Source: Rachycentron canadum
Lineage: Eukaryota > Chordata > Actinopteri > Carangiformes > Rachycentridae
DNA length: 64,000 nt
Direction: 5' to 3'
Assembly: GCA_038496675.1 (NCBI GenBank)
Contig: CM076659.1
Span: 23,945,248 to 24,009,247 of the forward strand
A program made the translations under genes and the position numbers. Within the stretch, counting starts at the first letter, position 1, and every line of letters begins with the position of its first letter. This document shows positions 11,301 to 20,848 of the stretch, piece after piece. Below the pieces are notes generated by a model that was given only the letters and a program-made list of their open reading frames with translations, had not been told where the DNA came from and did no database searches.

Positions 11301-14300
11301 GCAGCATAAAAGAGGCTACTACTGACTATTAAAACACGTGCAGCATTTCACTGCAGATGACAATGACCAGCGCCTCCTCAGGAAAAAGAGCCTGCCCCTT
11401 CCTCTAAATGACATCTGTGTTCAGGGACCAGCTAAAGTCAATGGTCATCTCCTTGGTCTTGGAGGTGATCAGAAGGAAGCAGCTCTTGTTGCTCAATACA
11501 CTGAAGGCCATTTACCCTTCCTGCCCATTCCTGATACACACCACAATAACTGTCATCCAAGTATTTGTGGATGTGGCAAGACTCTGTATACAGGATGAAC
11601 ACGAACGGAGCCAAAACACTACTACTTACTAGTTATTTTTAATTATTTCATTTACCCCGACCTGGGCACCCTACTTTAAGAACCAGAACAAGACATGATT
11701 TAAGTTGAAGATCTTCTGAAGAGGCTCAGCCAGCTGGGCTGCACACTACTTAAGTCTTGAGTACATGGAAGTATTTTCAGAATTTGGGTGAAGTGACCTG
11801 TGGATAAATTGATATCCCTCATGTCTGCCATGCTGATCGTGACAGCTGGTCTGTGCCCCTGCAGGCTCTGATGTACCAGGATCCTGAACGCTGGGGCATC
11901 ACACTACAGTCATATGTTCAACTCACCATGCTGGACAGACACTTGTCATCCACAGTAAGTGAGCTGTAAGCTAGAAACATTTTATCGTCTCTTAGCTATA
12001 GAGGCAATCCTCAATAGAACCTTTTCAGGAAATCAGCTGTTTGTACTGAACATTTCTCATTAGTTGCAGTTGTCTCTGGTCAGGATGATGGAGAGGTCCA
12101 TCTTCAGTGCCAAGTACATTTTTGTGGAGAATCTCTTTAGAGGGTAAGGTTCTCTGTGGTCTGGGAAACTTGTGTGCTTTGATGGATTCTGTTGCATAAC
12201 AGTTAGACAGTTGTAAACAACACAGATCACACTCACATCAGAGAAACCATCAATAGATAAAAAGATAGGTTGAGTGGCTGATATAGGACTTCATAACAGT
12301 TATGCAACAGTGTGGTTAATACAATATTAGCATACGGCAGTCCTGACACTCCTCAAGCAACCTGTTAAATTAAAGGAAAAGATGTCATGGTTATTTTGAT
12401 CATCTCGTGGTTTATATGGTCATGTTGCTGACAGTATATTGTATGCTCAGTTCTGATATCCTGCTGCTTGACTTATTTTACAGTGGGAAAATGCCAGCGG
12501 TGGACTATGCTGTTCTGAACGAGTGGTTTGATTGGATCACAGCTAACATTCCCATCACTATTGATCTGATTGGTGAGAAAAACACAAAGCTAAAGCACAA
12601 GCACATATGCTAGGCTGAGTGACAGACACTCATTGAAAGATTGAGAATATCAAGTGATACGCCAAAGACTGACTGATTTTGTTTTCCTGTCCTTGTTACC
12701 TGTAGAGATGGGACAATATGCAATTTTATCGCATGTCACGATAAAAAATAAAAACACTCACAATAAGTGGTATCGTGGTGAATTACGGATAATCATGAAT
12801 GGGGGTAATCATTACTGTCCTCATGAGACCAGCAGGAAAATGAAATTTGTAATTTCCTAAATTAGTTCCCGTTGAAAGCAATAATCCTAACCCTTGCACA
12901 AAATTTGTACAATTTTATTTTATTACCTTATTTCATTATTCACTTTCACACCAACAAAAGCTTGGTTTATCAATAAAAGTGAACATGCTGACAATTTTCT
13001 CTTCAGTCATGAAATATGGTTTTAGGTTTGTGCCAAAAGGAGTTCAGTAGTTGAGCTTGTTTGATTGCTTTTCACAAAGACGAAAAGGATGTTCACTAGA
13101 AAAGACTTGTCCTAACTATGATACAGTAAATTTAGTTGTTTCTTACCAAGGTTAAGTGATTTCATTATGTTTTATGCATCATGATTATTGCAGTAATATT
13201 GCAAATTGCAGTTATTTTGGCCAGGATAATCGAGACATGAAATTTTAATATTGTCATCATGCTTATTACCTGATTATGTAAATGACATTTTTTCATAGTA
13301 TATCACTATATTTATAGTGGTCACACTGTGTTCTCTGTGGAACATGATAGATTGCAGCTTTGCTGGGAAATTCTCTGGATGCTGGTTTTACAAGTTTGCA
13401 TTTTCTTTTGCCTACACTGGTTGACTGTAAGATCAGCTCTTATTGTACATAGTTCAGGGTCACATGTGAGACAGTTAAGATATGATCGATATCCACCTTT
13501 TATTAGCAAGCAGAAGATAAATCAGTATGAAAAGATGCACCCAGAACAATATCCATAGTCAGCTACATTAAATAGACAGAAGCTATTGTCTTTAAACACA
13601 TTCCAGGGACAGTAGGTCATCATCTACAGAAATAGCGCAGAACAAGTCATCTGTATCAGGAAACCAGATATCCTACTCTTCAGACATGAAGTGTGCTCAA
13701 CACTCTTGACTTTGTTAAGCAGGTTAAGCAGGCAAGCTGCAGCAGGTTGTTGATATGACTTTCCTCTGGCTCCAGTCTACCTGCAGACATCTCCCCAGAT
13801 CTGCCATGAGAGGTTAAAGCAGAGGTCCAGACAAGAGGAGAAAGTCATTCCACTGGTGAGGAGGCAAATGTAAAGGATATTCTTTCACTTCACATACTGT
13901 CAAATTAATTGATTTTTTTTTTTTTTGTGTGTGTGTGTGTGTGTGCGTGCGTGCGCCACCAGGAGTATCTGGAGTCAATCCACCAGCTGTATGAGGACTG
14001 GCTCATCAGGCGCACCTCTGACCCTCTGCCTGCTCCTGTTCTGGTAAGCAATGGTTTCAGGTGGCCTCCTATACGATCTGCTGACTTGGCACACTTGAAG
14101 TTAATATATTTCTGCATTAGAAAAAACTCCTTTGCGCATCTGTGAGTGGTGTGATCAGAAGTCGTTGAACTTTTCTATCCATTTTTAAAGATACACCTTT
14201 TAGATTTTAGTGGAAACATCTTGTAGTTGAGATCACCACAAATAGATGATAACCTACATTTTATTCCTTTTTCTTTATTTCTCATACAAATTACCATCTA

Positions 14301-14808
14301 ATCCACCTTGATATAGTTATTGCATGAATATAAAGTAATGAAATGAACAGGAGGCAAACTAACCCACTGAGCGGCGGTAGAGAAGATAACACATGGTATG
14401 AAACTGCGCACAGCAAACACACAGACACATGTACTGAACTTGTTGGATGAGCAGACAGGGACAATTGATACACTGTTTTTATCAGATTTAATCTCCTGAT
14501 ATATTTGGAGAGTGCTGTGAATAATTCTGCTCAGGGTAAAAAAAAACTTCTTGAACTCTCCTAACCAGGAGTTGCTGACTGATGAAGACTGTTTTGTATG
14601 TGTAAGATGCACCAATGTTTGTGTCCACTTCAACTCCTGATAATGTTGCTTTATAATATGGTAGCAATTATTGATCTATCCAAAAACCTGTGTGTCTGCA
14701 TGTGTGTGAATGCATTCACAGGTGATTCCAGCTGATCACGACCAACAGAAGATGCTACACCAGTATGAAGAAAACCGCGACAAGATCCTTGCAACTAGCT
14801 CCTTCTGA
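8399..14808 (+). CDS. tk2: Thymidine kinase 2, mitochondrial (complete, 10 exons)
   Basis: Deoxyribonucleoside kinase that phosphorylates thymidine and deoxycytidine with ATP in the mitochondrial matrix. Exons: 8399-8582, 9900-9937, 10151-10225, 10651-10704, 11865-11954, 12070-12143, 12484-12572, 13776-13855, 13963-14043, 14722-14808; total 852 bp, 283 aa (human 265). Phases match throughout. The first ~60 residues are rich in Arg, Ser and Ala with few acidic residues, fitting a matrix-targeting presequence. The P-loop GNIASGKT is at 79-86, the catalytic/base-binding ERS motif at about 155-157, and the LID-type basic segment RLKQRSRQEEKVIP in exon 8. Exon 6/7 reads FRGGKMP where human has YRSGKMP. 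Introns carry a LINE fragment and two repeat families. The exon 9 acceptor is preceded by T14(GT)n. Confidence 0.96.
8868..9562 (-). mobile_element. Decayed Tc1-like DNA transposon (copy B)
   Basis: Has 'cataacattatgatcacc'-type left terminus (about 8889-8907) and a matching right terminus near 9540-9560. The minus strand carries an open frame with the transposase C-terminal part (QDNAPCH), interrupted relative to a complete enzyme. Lies in tk2 intron 1, antisense to tk2. Confidence 0.85.
10345..10475. repeat. Interspersed repeat family 4, copy 1
   Basis: The block 'gtggccctgaggc' plus 'gcactgcaacttaagaa' recurs with few changes at 39985-40150. A 'ggaagtattt' block follows in both. Lies in tk2 intron 3. 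Class unknown. Confidence 0.55.
10876..11640 (-). mobile_element. Non-LTR retrotransposon 3' fragment (L2/CR1/Rex-like)
   Basis: On the minus strand, in frames broken by stops, it reads the typical post-RT tail of fish LINEs: LFYAAV, then RRLDKQVK.VVSVLGRRLD, then FCRTEQFRRSFVPVAIRLYN at the 3' end. Upstream RT domain missing. Inserted in tk2 intron 4, antisense. Confidence 0.75.
12704..13268. repeat. Interspersed repeat family 3, copy 1
   Basis: One end reads 'gggacaatatgcaatttt' with 'gcatgtcacgataaaaa'; the other reads 'ttttggccaggataatcg'. The second end is repeated at about 25795-25935. Lies in tk2 intron 7. Probably a non-autonomous element; termini approximate. Confidence 0.55.
13913..13952 (+). 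repeat. T14(GT)n tract at the tk2 exon 9 acceptor
   Basis: Fourteen T residues (13913-13926), then about ten GT units, then GCGTGCGTGCG, ending about 10 bp before the acceptor AG at 13961-13962. It replaces an ordinary polypyrimidine tract. Confidence 0.9.
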
Positions 14809-15756
14809 TAACCCAAACATAGTTACACGCACGCTTACAAGTTTTTCACAAACAAATATAGCTGCTTCTTTAGGATACTCATTGTAACTTTTAGAAATTT
14901 AGCAACTTTAATTTAATTATTATTATAATTAATTCATTTAAATGTTGCTGTCCACATCATACATTAGGAAAAGATTCAGAAACAGAGCTAACTTTGGTAC
15001 AACTAAAAAATTCCACCGAGCCTCATTTTCTCATTAGAACAGCTTCATTCAGAACAGTACACGGACTGGGGGGGACTTGATGCACACCATATGGGGTTGA
15101 ACTGTTACTCTGTCATTCATTGTATGAACCAAGTACATTGGGGATCCTGAGTGATTTTCAAAGTTGTTTATCTCCTATGTTGGTCACATTTGTTTGAGAG
15201 TCAATAATGAAAATGTGAGGACACTGTCTAAAGGTTTTGCACTGTCTCAACCATCTCGACAGAAAAAGAATGTTACTTCTGTTTTCATTTTATTATATGT
15301 AAACATTGTCTTTGTATTTTATACAGCTATTAGGAAGCCAACAGTTGTCATTTGTCTCATTTGTCAATGTCTCAAACACAGTGTGCATCCTGACACAACC
15401 TGGTGACCCTCTCCTGGAGACAGGCCATCTTAACCATCAACAGGGAACATTTGAACGATTTATTGGAAAACATGATAGGAGGATGTTCTTTGATTCTTGA
15501 TTCTTTAGGATGAGTTGTGGAGAGGATTCATGGGGGAAACTGCCGTGGCACTTGGGCAATAGCAGACCCCCCTCAGGGTCACATGAGAGAGGGAAGGAAA
15601 GGAGGTAAGGAAAACAGGATAAAGGGGAAGGGGAGGGGCGCAAAGGAGAGTCAGGCATTAGATTGGTATTTATGGATTGCTGGAAGTCGTATGCTCCTGC
15701 TCCTAAAACCTATTATAGCTTTGCTTTTCACATTTCAAATATCAGCGGAGTAATGA

Positions 15757-15778
15757 AATAAATGTAATATGTAATAAA
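15757..15778 (+). terminator. Candidate tk2 polyadenylation signals
   Basis: AATAAA at 15757-15762 and again at 15773-15778, about 950 nt after the tk2 stop. Earlier cleavage is possible; not verified. Confidence 0.4.
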
Positions 15779-16626
15779 ACTAATGATAGAAGATTTCCCC
15801 CCCACACTCCCTGATTGGTAAATCCAACACCACCTCCCCCAGCCTGGTGTTTTGCATGTTTTCTGTGGTATTTTACAGGTTAACCTTAAATCTACATTTG
15901 TATTGGTTAAAAGTATTTTGTTCTAGGAAGAGGTAGAGAGAGAGGCTGTTAAATCTTCTCCTGCAGCTGACTGGAAACTTCACTAACTTAAAACAAAAGG
16001 ACAGCTGTGATGCTGATCTGTTTTCTTCAACCATAACTACATTTTAATGATGACTGGCAGTTACCACAAACTGCATAAACTGTGTGCAGTTGTGAGCTCA
16101 AGAATCAGCAGGTTAGCACCAGTAATGCATACATTTATAGTGGCTGCAACATGTTAACCACTGCTCACCTTCCCAACAAAATGGAAATGGTAATCAGTTA
16201 ATGAGTCTGTAGTCTATGTAGTCAAATACATTCACAAATTATTTGCTTTGGTAAAATTTTAACAGTGAACTAGAACTAGGGACAATATTTATTCCTACTT
16301 TAATCATCTGTGTATGTAGTTTATACATTGTTTCTGTTATTTCCAAATGTCAGGTATGCCTCCCTGTATGGAGTTCAAATTTATATTTAATACTTTATTT
16401 AATACTATTTAGACAAATTCTTTTCAATTGCTTGGTTGTTTCTTAAAGATATTAAATACTGACGATTGGCTTGGATACAGGTGAAAAAAGATTTTAAAGA
16501 AAACCTGTTTATACTCAGCAAACTACCAAGGTGTATTGCTTCTGGTATGTTATTTGCATCTTCTTGATACATGAGATAAACACTGACAAAGACCAACATT
16601 TTCATAAATATTTGTAAAAGATGAGA

Positions 16627-17770
16627 TACACCAATCAGCCATAACATTATGACCACTGACAGTGGATCAGTGAATAACATTGATCACCTGGTTACCATGG
16701 CTCCTGTCAGCAGCTGAACATTTAGTCCTGAAGTTGATGTGTTGAAGCAGGAAAAATGGTCAAGTGTGAGGATGTGAGGGACTTTGACAAGGACCAAACT
16801 GATGTATGACAACTGAGTCAGAGCATCTCCAACACTGCAGCTCTAAATTGTAATTTTTTTTATTTATATAGAGCCAAATCATAACAGTTACCTCAAGTCA
16901 CTTTACAGATAGAGCAGGTCCAGACCAATCTCTTTAGAGTTATTAAGAGATTGGTTATTTAGTTATTTAAAGTGACTGTGTCAGGAAAAACTTCCTTTAA
17001 GAGGCAGAAACCTGGAGCAGAACCAGGCTCAGGGTGGGCGGCCATCTGCCTCAACCGGTTGAGTGAGAGTGAGAGAGTGAGATGTTCCCGGTCTACAGTA
17101 ATCAGGACCTACCAGAAGTGGTCCAAGGAAGGAAAACCACTGGACCACAGACAGGGTCAGGGGTCAAGGCTTATTGATGGGCTGGCTGGCCTGTGTGGTC
17201 CGACAAAAGAGCTACTGTGGCTCAAACTGCTGAAAAAGTTTATGCTGGTTCAATGCACCAGGATGCATTATGGGAAGAAGAGCAGCTGGTGGAGGCAGTG
17301 TGATGCTGTGGACAATGTTCTGATGGGAAACCTTGGGTCCATTCATGTGGATGTTCCTTTGACTCGTCCCACCTCCCTAAACATGGTTCAGACCAAGTCC
17401 CCCCCTTCATGGAAACAGTCTTCCCTAATGGCAGTGGCCTCTTTCAGCAGGATAATGCTCCCTGTCACTGCAACAATGGTTCAGGAGCTTTGAGGAACAA
17501 CAACCAGTTCAAGGTGTTGACTTTGCTTCAAAGTCCCCAGATCTCAATCCAATCCAGCATCTGTGGGTTGAGCTGGACCAACAAGTCTGATCCATGGAGG
17601 CTCCACCTCACAACTTCAGGACTTAAAGGATCTGCTGGTCCAGATATCACAGCTCAGCTTCAGAGGTCTATTGGAGTCCATGCCTTGACAGGTTTTGGCT
17701 ATTTTGGCAGCAATAGGGGGGCCTACACAATATTAGGCAAGTGGTTTTAATGTTACAGCTGATCAACGTA
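16627..17770 (+). mobile_element. Tc1-like DNA transposon (copy C), longest copy
   Basis: Left terminus 'caatcagccataacatta' at about 16631; right terminus near 17745-17770 in the opposite sense. Plus-strand reading gives a degenerate transposase: the helix-turn-helix region, then 'QDNAPCH' in one frame and the 'DLNPI'-type region in another. It is broken by frameshifts and by a foreign insert at 16842-17082. Confidence 0.87.
16842..17082. mobile_element. Repeat nested inside Tc1-like copy C
   Basis: Compared with copy E at 42542-43120, copy C departs after 'aacactgcagctc' and returns to transposon sequence at 'gttcccggtctacagtaatc'. The roughly 240-bp insert starts with a T/A-rich 'atttatatagagcc' stretch and contains 'aagaggcagaaacctggag' and 'gagtgagag' blocks. 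It looks like a known-style short fish repeat; class not assigned. Confidence 0.65.
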
Positions 17771-18348
17771 TGTATATACATATAAAAGACAAATTTAAGT
17801 GTAAATGTACTGTATGGAGAAGTCTGTTCCCTGTAGGGTTATGACTATAAAAAATATTTCATCCCACATGAAGAGCATTGGCACCAGTAACGTCCCAACT
17901 ATCTTAGTCACAGTATAAAGTGATAAGAAATCTTACAGTTGAAAAAGTATCCAAACAACTGTAACTATAATAGACTTGCTCTCTAGGCTCACAAAGAGAG
18001 ATAGTGAGTTATGACATGCAACACTAGTCCCCTGGCCAGGATTTGATGTAGCTATGCACAAATCTGACGTGATCTCGCCATTAATCTGACGAGGATCTTT
18101 ATACACAGATTAATACTAAATACACTGCCCTCTTAAAGTCTGAGACCACCAAACTGCTTTTGAATTTTGGTCAGTTGAGAAACACAAAAAATGTCCATCC
18201 AGAGCTGCCACTCATTGCAGTGCATTTAAAATACTTACAATTGATGATGATGAAATTGAGACAGTGAAGCAGTGAAAAAGAAATTAGAATAATGCAGCGT
18301 TCAAGTCATTAAAAGCAGTTGAGTGGAAAAAACAGAAAGGAGACAATC

Positions 18349-20775
18349 CTATTTTCTGTGATGCTCAACAATGACAAAGCTCTGTGCAGGCTGCTCCTCC
18401 TCTCCTTGGACTGTTGCAGCTCTCTCTGGATCCTGTCCCTCCTGCTGCCCTACGTCTGCTCCTTCACAGGTCTGACAGTCTGTCAGGGCAGAGGGGTGAC
18501 ACACGGTGGCCTTCTTCTGCTCTTTTATTACTACAGGATCATGTTGAGAGGATCTGGTGCATCTGCTGGCATCGTGGCTCAGTGCTGGAGCTGTCTCCAT
18601 CACTGGCTTCCTGAAGTTCTGCTCGTCTGCCTCTCCCTCTATGCTTATCTTTCTTTCTTTCCTCCACCTCTCTCTATCTTTGTTCTCCCCTCTTTCCGTG
18701 TTTTCTCCTTTTCCCTTCAGCTCCTGTTTGGGCTCCTTTACACAGAGCTGGGCCACCCGCTCTGCCAGCACTCTTATATCCTTTTCTTCGTCCTCGGTGC
18801 TCGGAGAGAAAGGTTCCGGTTGGGCCGGTCTCTTGTTTTGTATACCTATGAAAATCAGTTGCACATGTAAACTGCAGGGCATAATTCATTTTCATTACAG
18901 CAAGTAACAATACATGACTACATGACACTGCAATGACCCCTAATGTTCTACTGCTGCTTGGCTTGTCCTGCTTGCTTTCTCCTCCCTAACAGTCTGATAA
19001 CCAGACTGCAGGTCAGAGGGTTTATCGTGAGAAAGTTAGAGGGTCAGTAATGTAATCTAACATAATCAGAATTTGAGGTGGGTAAAATGATGACATTATT
19101 TACTGTAAGACAGGACACATTTGTATCCCATCAGATATTTTGCCACAGTTTACACTGTCATTTGAATGTCTCTGTACTGCTTTGAACTGGATTTTTGCAG
19201 TGGATTTTAGTGTATATGTACCAGGAATTTAAGAATGATTTCCAACATAGCAGTTGGTGAATGACGAGGAAGATTTATGCAAAGTTTTGCAGAAATACAC
19301 TGTTTGCATGTATGTGTGCGTGTGTGTGTTACCTGGTGCAGCCTGCTGTTGTACCCAGGCAGGAGGCCCTGCTGTGGTCTGAGACTCTCCAGGCTTCAGG
19401 CCCTGCTCCGCCTTGGATCCAGGTCTCAGAGTGATGTGAAGGGAAGGACTGCTGTTTGATTGGTGACTTTTGTCTGGTACCAGGGGGCGGCCCCTGAAGG
19501 CCAGGTCAGGGTAGGTTCTCTGCATCTCTATAATGGACAGGTCAACACTGTTGACGTGACACTGACGAGGCCTGGGGTGGGGTTTAACTGCAAGTCTGGT
19601 GTCAGAATACAGAGGTATCTGAAGACATAAAGCAGAGGTAAGTTCAGCACAGACTGCAGCTGGTTTGTTAAGCCCAGAAACACCAGCAAAGTATAACTCC
19701 AGACCAATGACCTGGACCAATAGTACTGGTAATGATGCATGTGACAAGTTTTTCTCAGTCTAGTCAGTCTATAATGCAATTCACTCATCAGAAACATAAT
19801 TCTTCACCATATTTTAATAAAAATACCAAGGTCACATGTTAACAGAGAAACAGGAAGTGGCTACTGTAAATAAGTGTTTTATATGTTTGTACAAATATAG
19901 TACCATAAAGTACACTCCGGTACACAATGTGGTACAATCTACACTGTACTACCGTTACAACAGTAACATTTAGGAAAAATATATATTCTATTTTAACATT
20001 GCACTGTTGTATACTGTGAACATGTCACTGAGCAGATTACTGCACCATACTGTCACTTCAAAACACACTGCACAAACTAGTGGAAGACAGATGATTTGAT
20101 TGGTGTGTAGACTTTTGAAAAAAAAAGTAAGAGAGTGTAGAAAATGTGTGAAAGCCATATTTGTACTGTATAAAACTGTATTTGTAAATTCACGATGTAA
20201 CAGCTGTAACTGAGGAAACACATCCATCCATCCATCCATCCGTGCGAGGGGGGCTGGAGGCAACCCCAGCTGCTTTACTGTCAGCTTATCTTCTTTCTTT
20301 TTCTCCCTAAGCTGCTTTTTAAAACATGCAATGTTTTGAGTGGGCTTGCTCCTTTATATATGTCTGTTCCATCTCATGCTGTGTTCTCAGAACTTAGGGC
20401 TACTGTCTGTTCCCAGAGTAACACAGATGTCTGCTGGCTGCAGAGCCTTTCCTTTCCTATGGAATGTCGTCTCTGGTGACATTAGACGGTCTGAATCTGC
20501 TGAGGCTAAATATCCAAAGTTAAACCTAATTTTTTACATCTGTTAGCTCTAATGAGGATCAAAACTAAAATTGACTCCTTGACCACCTGCCCTGTGCACT
20601 GTCCTACCTCTTTTTTATCTGCTTCTTCTTTCTTCTTTTCCTTCTGCTCTATTGTTGTCTTCTTTTCTGTGGATTCCTCTGGTTTTGAAGGCCCCACTGT
20701 CCTCTGCAGAACTTCCAGCCACTCCTGCAGTGTATGATCACAACTATCACATGAAGCCATGAAAGAGAAGGTCAT

Positions 20776-20848
<73 letters not shown>

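Larger units (their letters stand above)
14809..18348. other. tk2 3' UTR and tail-to-tail intergenic region
   Basis: Follows the tk2 stop and precedes the stop codon of the SPATA2-like gene on the other strand. Contains plus-strand AATAAA signals near 15757-15778, a purine-rich stretch at about 15590-15650, and a Tc1-like copy with a nested insert (16627-17770). No other gene recognised. Confidence 0.6.

Noticed and set aside
11092..11632. Overlapping plus-strand open frames in tk2 intron 4
   Set aside because: The minus strand reads as a LINE tail; the plus-strand frames are its antisense.
16972..17493. 173-codon open frame read as a single gene
   Set aside because: It runs from a nested repeat into an out-of-frame part of a Tc1-like transposase, so it is a chance join of two repeats.
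18319..18907. Plus-strand open frames of 183 and 116 codons rich in Leu and Ser
   Set aside because: They lie opposite the last exon of the SPATA2-like gene. Their hydrophobic look comes from the complement of Lys/Glu/Arg-rich codons.
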